Positions 1 through 6,111 are shown, numbered from the stretch's first letter. The stretch is 8,673 nt of DNA from Pseudomonadota bacterium (GCA_023430845.1 JAEYYJ010000169.1:1-8673), one strand, 5' to 3'. Notes: generated from the sequence alone by a model not told the origin. Numbers and translations are program-made.

Positions 1-33
1 GCGAGGGGCGATGCGAGCTGACGTCGTGGTCAT
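1..33 (-). CDS. Start of a translationally coupled downstream gene (partial, product unknown)
   Basis: On the minus strand an ATG at 33-31 overlaps the TGA stop of the dioxygenase gene (32-30) as ATGA. It opens a frame reading MTTTSARIAPR that runs off the window edge without a stop. A perfect Shine-Dalgarno GGAGG (plus-strand CCTCC at 41-45) lies 7 nt before this ATG, inside the last codons of the dioxygenase. Perfect ribosome binding site plus 4-bp overlap is typical of translational coupling in an operon. Eleven residues do not identify the product. In related loci the partner of such a dioxygenase is often an alpha/beta hydrolase, but nothing visible here proves that. Confidence 0.6.
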   Translation of the reverse strand, partial: MTTTSARIAPR

Positions 34-962
34 GCTGCAACCTCCAATGTCGGCAGCACGGCTTCAATCTGCCGCCGCTTCGGCTCGAGGAAGCTTGGCA
101 GCTTCAGATCGGCGCCGAGCGTGGCGAGCGGCTCGTCAACGGTGAAGCCCGGAACGTCCGTTGCAACCTCGAAGAGGATGCCGCCCGGCTCGCGGAAGTA
201 GATCGAGCGGAAGTAGTTCCGATCTCTCTGCTCCGTCGCGATCAGCCCATGTGCTTCGCGAAGCTTCTTCGCGATCGCGGCCTGCTCGGCATCATCCTTG
301 GCGCGGAACGCCACGTGATGAACCGAGCCAAGTCCCATCCGTCCGGGAAGGAAGCCCTTCGCCTCGCGGATGTCGACGATGCCGCCGATCGCGTCCTCGC
401 TCTTGAAGCGCACATACGGTCCTTCCTGGCCGACCTTCGTGAAGCCGAGCGCGTCGGTGAGGATCGCGCCCGTTGGCTCCGCGCTGTCGAGCATGAGCGT
501 GACGCCGTGGAAGCCACGGATCGCGTGCTCTGCAGGAATGTCGCCGGTCGTCCAGGCAGCCTCGTTCTCCACACCGGGGACGCCGACGAGCGCGAGGCCC
601 ATGCCGTCCGGATCGGTGAATTCGAGGATGCACTCGCCGAAGCGCTTGATCGGCGCTTCGTGCTTGGCACCTGCTGCGACGAGACGTTGCGTCCAGAAGC
701 CGATCGATCCGACCGGAACGCGGAACGACGTCGTCTGCGTGAGACCGACACCGCCGCGGCCGGGCGCCGCGTGCTCCCAGGGGAAGAACGTCAGGATCGT
801 ACCGGGGCTGCCGGCCTCGTCACCGTAGTAGAAGTGGTAGGTGCCGGGATCGTCGAAGTTGACGGTCTTCTTGACGAAGCGCAGGCCGAGCGTCCGCGTG
901 TAAAAGTCGAAGTTGACGTTCGGGCGGCCGGCGATTGCCGTAACATGATGAATTCCAGCCAT
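30..962 (-). CDS. Ring-cleaving dioxygenase, VOC (glyoxalase/bleomycin-resistance) superfamily, MhqO/PcpA-like
   Basis: A 310-residue cytoplasmic protein made of two VOC modules (about residues 1-130 and 148-270), the usual length for the MhqO/PcpA group of Fe(II)-dependent extradiol-type enzymes that open hydroquinone-like rings. Candidate metal ligands are His6 (in GIHHVTAI), His216 (in SVHHVAF) and Glu265 (in LFEVATD). Arg248 and Tyr255 lie between the last two. From memory, PcpA (2,6-dichlorohydroquinone 1,2-dioxygenase) uses His11, His227 and Glu276 with Arg259 and Tyr266 nearby, so the spacing of the C-terminal set is identical. The ATG at 962 is preferred: an AAGGTG-like ribosome binding site stands about 6 nt upstream and the protein then begins MAGIHHV. 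An in-frame GTG at 971 is the alternative. The gene is divergent from a LysR regulator, its probable controller, and overlaps the next gene by ATGA. The substrate is not determined; detoxification of quinones/hydroquinones is an inference from the family. Confidence 0.85.
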   Translation of the reverse strand: MAGIHHVTAIAGRPNVNFDFYTRTLGLRFVKKTVNFDDPGTYHFYYGDEAGSPGTILTFFPWEHAAPGRGGVGLTQTTSFRVPVGSIGFWTQRLVAAGAKHEAPIKRFGECILEFTDPDGMGLALVGVPGVENEAAWTTGDIPAEHAIRGFHGVTLMLDSAEPTGAILTDALGFTKVGQEGPYVRFKSEDAIGGIVDIREAKGFLPGRMGLGSVHHVAFRAKDDAEQAAIAKKLREAHGLIATEQRDRNYFRSIYFREPGGILFEVATDVPGFTVDEPLATLGADLKLPSFLEPKRRQIEAVLPTLEVAA

Positions 963-1012
963 TTTGCCCACCTTTCCCCGCCGAACGGCGGTGCTTGGAT
1001 CTGTCTGGACGG

Positions 1013-1041
1013 AATATGTGGTCGCCGCATAACATTGACAA
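1013..1041 (-). promoter_or_regulatory. Candidate promoter of the ring-cleaving dioxygenase gene
   Basis: On the minus strand TTGTCA (plus-strand 1036-1041) is followed after exactly 17 bp by CATATT (plus-strand 1013-1018). These match sigma-70 consensus at 5/6 and 4/6. Predicted transcription would start near 1006, giving a 5' leader of roughly 45 nt before the ATG at 962. The -35 hexamer lies inside the ATTGACAAT palindrome, so a bound LysR protein would contact it directly. Inferred from sequence only. Confidence 0.45.
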
Positions 1042-1083
1042 TACGGTTTGCTGTGCGCTTTCTGTCTTCAAATCATGGACAAT
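1034..1083. promoter_or_regulatory. Candidate LysR operator: palindrome ATTG-A-CAAT and repeated half-site, with overlapping TTGACA -35 element
   Basis: ATTGACAAT at 1034-1042 is a perfect palindrome (ATTG-A-CAAT). A second copy, ATGGACAAT, with 8 of 9 bases the same, stands at 1075-1083, 41 bp away or close to four helical turns. The first copy contains a consensus -35 TTGACA (1035-1040) reading towards the LysR gene, whose -10 (around 1058-1063, CTTTCT) is weak. It also contains the -35 of the divergent dioxygenase promoter. Position in a divergent LysR intergenic region is what is expected for an operator mediating both autoregulation and target control. The site assignment is an inference. 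Confidence 0.45.
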
Positions 1084-1123
1084 TGGCGACGGGCCGCGAC
1101 GGGCTCGTATCGGAGACATGGGC

Positions 1124-2032
1124 ATGGACAAGCTGACCCGCATGCGCGCATTCGCGAAGGTCGTGGAGCTCGGCAGCTTCTCGGAGGCCGCCCGCAGCCT
1201 GCGGCTGTCGCGCTCGGCGGTCAGCAAGTACGTGATGGAGCTGGAGACCGAGCTCGGCGTGCAGCTTCTGCATCGCACGACGCGCAGTGCGAGCGCGACG
1301 GACAACGGCCGCGTCTACTACGAGCGCTGCATCGCCATTCTTGCCGACATCGAGGAAGCGGATCTGACCGTCTCGCAGTTGCAGGCCGCGCCGCGAGGCA
1401 TGCTTCGCGTGAACGCGCCGATGTCCTTCGGCACCCTGCATCTCGGCAAGGCGATCAGCGCCTTCATGAAGCAGTATCCCGAGCTGCGCATTCATTTGAT
1501 CCTCAGCGATCAGCAGCTCGATACGGTGCAGGAAGGTTTCGACGTAACGGTGCGCATCGCGGACATGGCCGCTTCGAGCCTGATCGCGCGGCGGATCGCT
1601 CCCGCGCATCGCGTGCTGTGTGCGTCGCCTGCGTATCTGAAGGCGCATGGGATGCCAAAGCATCCGAGTGATCTGCGCGCGCACGAACTACTGTCATACG
1701 ATTACCTCGGCACGGGCGTGCAGTGGAAGCTCACGGGTAAGGACGGCGATCATTGGCTCAGCGTGTCGTCGAGGCTGTGCACGAACAACGCGGAGATCCT
1801 GCGCGATGCGACGCTGCAGGGTATCGGTATCGCCCTCATTCCGACCTTCATTGCGGGGCCGGAGCTGCGAAGCGGGAAGCTGCAGGCGGTGCTGAAGGAG
1901 TATCGCGCGCCGGAGCTGTCGTTGTGTGCGCTCTATCCGCCGACGCGTCATGTCTCCGTGAAAGTGCGCGCGTTCATCGATTTTCTCGTCGCACATTTCG
2001 GCGACAAGCCGTACTGGGATGTCCACGAATAG
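1124..2032 (+). CDS. LysR-family transcriptional regulator (CrgA-like subgroup)
   Basis: A 302-residue DNA-binding regulator of normal LysR length. An N-terminal winged helix-turn-helix covers about residues 1-60: residues 1-10 read MDKLTRMRAF, the helix-turn-helix is at about 19-38 with the typical AARSL and SAVSKYV segments, and the wing contains LLHRTTRS. A linker helix and a periplasmic-binding-like effector domain (about 88-295) follow, with the usual NAPMSFG entry and the GIGIALIP motif near the end. The ATG at 1124 is chosen because GGAGA (1112-1116) lies 7 nt upstream and the protein then starts exactly where LysR proteins usually do; an ATG at 1118 is too close to the ribosome binding site. 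The gene is divergent from the ring-cleaving dioxygenase and probably controls it and itself through the ATTGACAAT sites. The effector is unknown; a quinone or aromatic electrophile would fit the target gene. Confidence 0.93.
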   Translation: MDKLTRMRAFAKVVELGSFSEAARSLRLSRSAVSKYVMELETELGVQLLHRTTRSASATDNGRVYYERCIAILADIEEADLTVSQLQAAPRGMLRVNAPMSFGTLHLGKAISAFMKQYPELRIHLILSDQQLDTVQEGFDVTVRIADMAASSLIARRIAPAHRVLCASPAYLKAHGMPKHPSDLRAHELLSYDYLGTGVQWKLTGKDGDHWLSVSSRLCTNNAEILRDATLQGIGIALIPTFIAGPELRSGKLQAVLKEYRAPELSLCALYPPTRHVSVKVRAFIDFLVAHFGDKPYWDVHE

Positions 2033-2162
2033 TCGCACACGCCCCGTCGGGCAGGCAGTGTCCGCGCGCTGCGCGCAGTTCCTTGCCCTGGATAAATGCC
2101 AGGAGATCGGCATTGAGCAGACAACTCGGCAGAATGACTGGGTGAGAGAGGCCAGGGGTGAC
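2033..2162 (+). other. 130-bp leader upstream of the ybaK-like gene with overlapping inverted repeats
   Basis: This gap holds a GCGCGC-T-GCGCGC element (2064-2076, including the 10-bp palindrome CTGCGCGCAG at 2069-2078). Two mutually exclusive small inverted repeats follow: CCTGG/CCAGG (2087-2091 with 2099-2103) and AATGCC/GGCATT (2095-2100 with 2109-2114). They share bases 2095-2103, so a transcript could form one or the other but not both. No convincing -35/-10 pair was found, and the LysR gene has no clear intrinsic terminator here, so read-through from 1124-2032 is possible. Confidence 0.3.
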
Positions 2163-2642
2163 ATGTCGAAGAAGACGCGCGCGACGGACATGCTGGAGAG
2201 CGCGGGGGCCGACTTCTCGGTTCATACCTACGACTACGATGCCGATGCACAGCACATCGGCCTCCAGGCGGCTGAGGCCTTGGGTGAGCAGCCGGCGCGC
2301 GTTCTGAAGACGCTCATGGCGCTTGTCGACGGCAAGTCCGTTTGCGTCATCGTGCCGTCGGACCGGGAAGTGTCCATGAAGAAGCTGGCCACGGCGGTCG
2401 GCGGGAAGTCGGCGCAAATGATGAAGCCCGCGGATGCCGAGCGGATCACGGGGTACAAGGTCGGCGGCATCAGCCCATTCGGCCAGCGGAAGAAGTCGCC
2501 AACCGTCATCGAGGCTCAATCCATGGTGCATGACCGGGTCTATATGAATGGCGGGCAGCGTGGGCTGCAGGTGCGTCTGTCGCCCGCCGATGCGCAGCGC
2601 ATTCTCGGTGCCATTGCAGCGCCGCTCGTCGCCGACACCTGA
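2163..2642 (+). CDS. ybaK: Cys-tRNA(Pro)/prolyl-tRNA deacylase, YbaK/EbsC family
   Basis: A 159-residue cytoplasmic trans-editing enzyme, the same length as E. coli YbaK, which hydrolyses Cys-tRNA(Pro) formed by mischarging of prolyl-tRNA synthetase. Family landmarks are the RVLKTLMALVDG segment, with Lys49 at the place of the catalytic lysine (Lys46 in E. coli YbaK, from memory). Others are the GYKVGGISPFGQRKK loop that lines the active site, and the C-terminal VYMNGGQRGLQ segment. The frame is open upstream to 2019, overlapping the regulator gene, but the ATG at 2163 gives the family's N-terminus and length and has AGGGG (2154-2158) 4 nt before it. No prolyl-tRNA synthetase gene is nearby; the enzyme is usually a stand-alone housekeeping gene, so the context adds little. 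Confidence 0.93.
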   Translation: MSKKTRATDMLESAGADFSVHTYDYDADAQHIGLQAAEALGEQPARVLKTLMALVDGKSVCVIVPSDREVSMKKLATAVGGKSAQMMKPADAERITGYKVGGISPFGQRKKSPTVIEAQSMVHDRVYMNGGQRGLQVRLSPADAQRILGAIAAPLVADT

Positions 2643-2659
2643 TCCCGAACAGGGATTGC

Positions 2660-2699
2660 CCGGAAACCGAACGCGTTGCCTGAATTGTTCGGCTTTCGG
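2660..2699 (+). terminator. Imperfect hairpin after the ybaK-like gene (possible terminator or leader element)
   Basis: Arms 2660-2672 and 2687-2699 pair over 13 positions with 11 Watson-Crick pairs, one G-U and one A-C mismatch, around a 14-nt loop. It begins 18 nt after the stop codon. No T-tract follows, so it is not a canonical intrinsic terminator. Its right arm is part of the TTCGG heptad run just upstream of the candidate promoter for the ABC operon, so a DNA-level role is an alternative. Confidence 0.35.
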
Positions 2700-2728
2700 A
2701 CTTCGGGCCGCCTGTGCCATAATTTCGG
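2688..2728 (+). promoter_or_regulatory. Candidate promoter region of the ABC transporter operon with TTCGG repeats
   Basis: CATAAT at 2718-2723 matches the -10 consensus at 5/6 and would give a leader of about 70 nt before the ATG at 2801. The matching -35 position is poor (TTCGGA at 2695-2700). TTCGG occurs at 2688, 2695 and 2702, exactly 7 bp apart, and again at 2724. A weak -35 with a repeated short word next to it would suit an activator-dependent promoter. This is an inference without a known regulator. Confidence 0.3.
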
Positions 2729-2800
2729 ACAGCGGGCTTCTCGCGCACGATGTGTGGTAAGCCGGCCATGGGCATTGGGTAGCATGACAGGAGACGTGCG

Positions 2801-3622
2801 ATGAGACGACTGATCGCGGCATTGGCTCTCGGCGTTGTCGCCGCGTTGGCCGGCAACACGGCGGCGAAAGCCGATCCGCTGGCGGAGATCAAGAAAAAAG
2901 GCACGCTCATCGTCGGCGTGAAGACGGACTATCCGCCCTGGGGCACGCGCGACTCGAGCGGTGCCATCGTCGGCATGGAGGCCGATATGGCGGCCGACGT
3001 TGCCAAGCGCCTCGGCGTGAAGCTGGAGCTCGTCTCGGTCGTCTCGTCCAACCGCATGCAGTTCTTGCAGCAGGGCAAGATCGATCTCATGATCGCGACC
3101 ATGAGCGACACGCCGGAGCGCCGCAAAGTCGTCGGCATCGTCGATCCCGTGTACTACGCCTCGGGTGTCGCGATCCTCGCCAACAAGAAGGCGAACATCA
3201 AGAGCGCAGCCGATCTCAAGGGCAAGCCCGTCTGTGCGCTGCAGGGTGCCTTCTACAACAACGAGCTGCAGTCGAAGTACACGGGCCAGGATCTGATCGC
3301 CTTCAAGGGCGTGCCGGAGGCCGAGCAGGCGCTGCTGGATGGGCGGTGCGTCGGCTTCGTCTATGACGATGTCGTGCTCGTGTTCAAGAAGGCCCAGGAC
3401 AAGAAGTGGGAAGGCTTCGACGTCGTAGCGCTTACGGAGTGGAAGCCAGTGCCGTGGGGGCTCGCGGTCAAGACCGAGGATCTGGACGGCCCCTGGGGCA
3501 AGTTCATGTCCGAGACCGTCAAGGATTGGCTGAAGTCGGGCGCGCTGCTCGCCATGGAGAAGAAGTGGGTCGGCAGTAATACGCAGTGGCTGACCGATGC
3601 CACCGCGGCCGCCAAGAAGTAA
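2801..3622 (+). CDS. ABC transporter substrate-binding protein, family 3 (polar amino-acid type)
   Basis: A 273-residue periplasmic binding protein that delivers its ligand to the importer encoded just downstream. Residues 1-24 form a Sec signal peptide (MRRL, hydrophobic core, AKA before Asp25), so the mature protein starts at about DPLAEI. The family-3 fold follows: GTLIVGVKTDYPPWG (34-48), the GMEADMAADVAKRLG segment (58-72), the IATMSDTPERRKVV stretch (98-111) where the family's ligand-carboxylate arginine lies, and the VYDD segment (187-190) expected near the ligand amino group. Cys145 and Cys183 are the only cysteines of the mature protein and sit at two conserved strand positions; a disulfide is possible. 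The start is well set: AGGAGA (2789-2794) 6 nt before the ATG. First gene of the operon. The ligand is probably an amino acid or close relative; the sequence alone does not tell which. Confidence 0.93.
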   Translation: MRRLIAALALGVVAALAGNTAAKADPLAEIKKKGTLIVGVKTDYPPWGTRDSSGAIVGMEADMAADVAKRLGVKLELVSVVSSNRMQFLQQGKIDLMIATMSDTPERRKVVGIVDPVYYASGVAILANKKANIKSAADLKGKPVCALQGAFYNNELQSKYTGQDLIAFKGVPEAEQALLDGRCVGFVYDDVVLVFKKAQDKKWEGFDVVALTEWKPVPWGLAVKTEDLDGPWGKFMSETVKDWLKSGALLAMEKKWVGSNTQWLTDATAAAKK

Positions 3623-3630
3623 TCCGCAGT

Positions 3631-3669
3631 AGCTGCCGGGCGGTGCATGGGATGCGCCACCCGGCGGTT
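3631..3669 (+). ncRNA. Intercistronic mRNA hairpin between binding-protein and permease genes
   Basis: Arms 3635-3648 and 3652-3665 pair over 14 positions (12 Watson-Crick, one G-U, one C-A mismatch) around a GGG loop. Pairing can extend outward to 3631/3669 with two more Watson-Crick and two wobble pairs. The hairpin starts 8 nt after the stop codon at 3622 and has no T-tract. Such elements between a binding-protein gene and its permease commonly protect the upstream message from 3' exonucleases or partly terminate, so that binding protein is made in excess over the membrane parts. The structure is read directly; the role is inferred from other ABC operons. Confidence 0.6.
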
Positions 3670-3709
3670 CATCTAGAATCCGCATTGCATTCCGAACGAC
3701 GGGAATTGA

Positions 3710-4456
3710 ATGGAAGGTCTGTGGGACTTCCTGCGCAGTCTGCATGACGCGTATGGCATCAATCTCGTCCACTTCTACGATACGTTCGAGCGCGGCCGCC
3801 TGCTGCGCGGCATGTGGACGACGGTCCAGCTCGCCGCGACGTGCGTGATCCTGAGTGTTCTGATCGGTATCGTCGGCGCGTGGCTGCAGGGGAGCCGCTT
3901 CAGGATCCTCAAGGCCTTCGTCCAGGGCTACATCCAGTTCTTCCGTAATACACCGCCGCTCGTGCAGATGTACTTTTTTTACTTTGCACTCGGCCCGCAG
4001 ATGCCGCGCGTCGAGAACGAGTTCGGCATTGCCCAGCCCATACTCGGCAGCTTTGCGTGGGCCGTGATCTCGCTGTCGTTCTTCGCGGGCGCCTTCAACA
4101 TCGAGATTTTCCGCTCCGGCGTCGAGGCCGTGCAGAAATCGACGGTGGAAGCAGCGGAGTCGCTCGGCTTCAACCGCTGGCAGATCTACCGTTACATCGT
4201 GCTGCCGCTCGCGGTGCGCGTGTGCCTGCCGGCGCTCAACAACAACCTCGTCAATCTGATCAAGACGACGACGCAGGCATATGCCATTGCGGTACCGGAG
4301 ACGCTGTATGTCGCCAGCCAGATCTGGTCGGATCGTATCAACGTCTTCGAGATGATGGTGACGCTGCTGACGTTCTATCTCATCCTGGTCGGCATCTTCG
4401 TTTGGCTCATGACGCGGCTCGAGCGCTCGCTGCGCGTTCCGGGGTTCGGCCAATGA
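3710..4456 (+). CDS. Polar amino-acid ABC transporter permease 1 (HisM/GlnP family)
   Basis: A 248-residue inner-membrane subunit that forms half of the translocation path. Hydrophobic segments lie at about 38-59, 84-95, 113-130, 165-185 and 212-235. The motif QFFRNTPPLVQMYFF (76-90) is the family's hallmark at the second membrane span. The cytoplasmic coupling loop that docks on the ATPase is a perfect EAA motif at 147-166 (EAA-x3-G-x9-I-x-LP). The ATG at 3710 directly follows an in-frame TGA, so no longer start exists in frame; GGGAA (3701-3705) is a close ribosome binding site. An 87-bp gap with a hairpin separates it from the binding-protein gene, and its TGA overlaps the next start by ATGA, indicating coupled synthesis of the two permeases, which probably form a heterodimer. 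Confidence 0.95.
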   Translation: MEGLWDFLRSLHDAYGINLVHFYDTFERGRLLRGMWTTVQLAATCVILSVLIGIVGAWLQGSRFRILKAFVQGYIQFFRNTPPLVQMYFFYFALGPQMPRVENEFGIAQPILGSFAWAVISLSFFAGAFNIEIFRSGVEAVQKSTVEAAESLGFNRWQIYRYIVLPLAVRVCLPALNNNLVNLIKTTTQAYAIAVPETLYVASQIWSDRINVFEMMVTLLTFYLILVGIFVWLMTRLERSLRVPGFGQ

Positions 4457-5334
4457 GCACGCAGGCGAGCCATCCAATTTTGATCAAGCCTGTGCCTGCA
4501 CCCGCGCAGGGCGAGAGCGGCTTTGTAGCGTCAGCCTTCACACCGCGCGCGCTCGGCGTCGCGCTGGGGCTTCTGGCGTGTGTTCTGCTCGCGAGTGAGG
4601 CATGGGCGCAGCTCGCGGTCGGCGGTGAGCGCCCAGGCATTCTGGCGACGCTCTGGAAGTGGACGCCGCTCATTCTGTTCGGGCCGCCGCGCGAGTTCGG
4701 CGGCTTTGCGCTGAATATCCTCGTCAGCTTCCTGGCCATGGCCATCGGGACGGTTACGGGGCTCGCGCTTGGCCTCGGCCTGATCTCGAAGTTCGCGCCC
4801 GTGCGCTCGGTCTCATGGGCGATCACGCAGTTCTTCCGCAACTCACCCTGGCTCGTGCTGCTGTTCTTCGTGATGCTTCTGACGCCGTTCCAGTTCCGCA
4901 TCGGCGGCCTGATGATCCCTTTTCCGGCGTGGTTCAAGGCGACGGTGGGTCTGGCACTCCCGATCATGGCGAACATCGCCGAGATCGTGCGCGGGGCCGT
5001 CAATTCGATACCGACCGCGCAGTGGGAGTCGGCCGAGAGCCTCGCATTTTCGCGTCTTCAGACACTCTGGCGCATTATCCTGCCGCAGTGCGTGAAGCGC
5101 ATGATCCCGCCCTGGATGAACTGGTACGCGATCCTCACCATGGCGACGCCACTCATCTCCATCGTCGGGGTCAACGACGCCATGACGCTTACGCAAGATG
5201 CGCTCGCCTCCGAGCAGCGCACGGAGCTGCTTATGCCGATGTACGGGATGCTGCTCCTCTTCTTCTTCGTCTACTGCTATCCGATCGCGCGCTGGACCAT
5301 CCGGCTCGAGCGCAAGTACGCGGTCCGTATCTGA
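4453..5334 (+). CDS. Polar amino-acid ABC transporter permease 2
   Basis: A 293-residue inner-membrane partner of the first permease. An unusual polar, Pro-rich N-terminal tail (1-30) precedes a hydrophobic segment at about 33-55 and an intervening loop. The transporter core follows with membrane spans at about 85-110, 132-145, 165-177, 225-240 and 263-280, and the hallmark QFFRNSPWLVLLFFV at 126-140. The EAA coupling loop (192-211) is degenerate: ESAESLAF replaces EAAESLGF, so the conserved glycine is alanine. The frame is open far upstream inside the first permease, but the ATG at 4453 overlapping the preceding TGA as ATGA is the natural start and gives normal family length. It lies 9 bp before the ATPase gene. 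Confidence 0.93.
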   Translation: MSTQASHPILIKPVPAPAQGESGFVASAFTPRALGVALGLLACVLLASEAWAQLAVGGERPGILATLWKWTPLILFGPPREFGGFALNILVSFLAMAIGTVTGLALGLGLISKFAPVRSVSWAITQFFRNSPWLVLLFFVMLLTPFQFRIGGLMIPFPAWFKATVGLALPIMANIAEIVRGAVNSIPTAQWESAESLAFSRLQTLWRIILPQCVKRMIPPWMNWYAILTMATPLISIVGVNDAMTLTQDALASEQRTELLMPMYGMLLLFFFVYCYPIARWTIRLERKYAVRI

Positions 5335-5343
5335 GGTGAGACC

Positions 5344-6096
5344 ATGACGAGCGCGTGGACGCCGGATCAGCCCATTGTCAGCATCAAGGATGTGCACAAG
5401 TCCTTCGGCCCCATCGAGGTGCTGAAGGGCGTGAGCCTCGATGTGCGCAAGGGCGAGGTCATCTGCATCATCGGACCATCGGGATCGGGAAAGTCGACGC
5501 TGCTCCGCTGCATCAATGCGCTGGTGCCGATCAATCAGGGTTCGATCAAGGTCGAGGGGCAGGAGGTGCACGATCCCGCGCTCGACAAGCTCGAACTGCG
5601 CAAGAAAGTCGGCATGGTCTTCCAGTCGTACAACTTGTTTCCGCACAAGACGGCACTCGAGAACGTCATGATGGCGCCGCTTCACGTGCTGAAGCAGCCG
5701 AAGGACGAGGTCGAAGCGCGGGCGCGACGGTTGATCAAGAAAGTGCGTCTCGAGGGCAAGGAGGACGCCTATCCGGGCGAGCTGTCGGGCGGGCAGCAGC
5801 AGCGCGTCGCGATCGCGCGCTCACTTGCCATGAACCCGGACATCATGCTGTTCGACGAGGTGACGGCGGCGCTCGATCCCGAAACGGTCAAGGAAGTGCT
5901 CGTGACGATCCGCGAGCTTGCCGAGGAAGGCATGACGTGCGTGCTGGTCACGCATGAGATGGGCTTTGCGCGCGAGGTCGGGGATCACATCTACTTCACG
6001 GATCGCGGCATCATCGTCGAGCATGGACCGCCGGCGACGTTCTTTACCAACGCCAGCGATCCGCGCACGCGTGCCTTCCTGAGCCAGATCCTCTGA
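5344..6096 (+). CDS. Polar amino-acid ABC transporter ATP-binding protein (GlnQ/HisP-like)
   Basis: A 250-residue cytoplasmic ATPase that powers the importer, of standard length for the family. In order: A-loop region near FGPIEVLKG (21-29), Walker A GPSGSGKST (44-52), Q-loop Gln94 in FQSYNLFPH, signature LSGGQQQR (147-154), Walker B IMLFDE (167-172) with catalytic Glu172, D-loop ALDPE (176-180), and switch His204 in THEMGFAR. Residue 173 after the Walker B glutamate is Val rather than the commoner Pro. All catalytic residues are present, so it should be active as a homodimer. GAGGTGAG (5333-5340), overlapping the permease stop, is a strong ribosome binding site 3-4 nt from the ATG. Last gene of the operon. 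Confidence 0.97.
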   Translation: MTSAWTPDQPIVSIKDVHKSFGPIEVLKGVSLDVRKGEVICIIGPSGSGKSTLLRCINALVPINQGSIKVEGQEVHDPALDKLELRKKVGMVFQSYNLFPHKTALENVMMAPLHVLKQPKDEVEARARRLIKKVRLEGKEDAYPGELSGGQQQRVAIARSLAMNPDIMLFDEVTAALDPETVKEVLVTIRELAEEGMTCVLVTHEMGFAREVGDHIYFTDRGIIVEHGPPATFFTNASDPRTRAFLSQIL

Positions 6097-6111
6097 GCGT
6101 CGCGCAAAAAG

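Noticed and set aside
249..1136. A 295-codon open frame on the plus strand
   Set aside because: Antisense to the dioxygenase, whose motifs are clear; it also crosses the promoter region and the start of the regulator.
2019..2162. 48-residue N-terminal extension of the YbaK-like protein
   Set aside because: It has no family similarity and overlaps the regulator gene; the ATG at 2163 yields exactly the usual 159 residues.
4057..4452. N-terminal extension of the second permease to 425 residues
   Set aside because: The extension is an Arg/Ala-rich out-of-frame reading of the first permease. The ATGA overlap at 4453 gives the family-sized protein.
2540..4477. A 645-codon open frame on the minus strand
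   Set aside because: It runs antisense through the ybaK end, the binding protein and the first permease, all of which are unmistakable. Its product is rich in Arg, His, Asp and Glu without domains, as expected from the antisense of G/C-rich codons.
5867..5880. Val in place of Pro after the Walker B glutamate of the ATPase as a sign of a dead enzyme
   Set aside because: Walker A, Q-loop, signature, catalytic Glu and switch His are all intact, and DEV variants occur in active amino-acid transporters.
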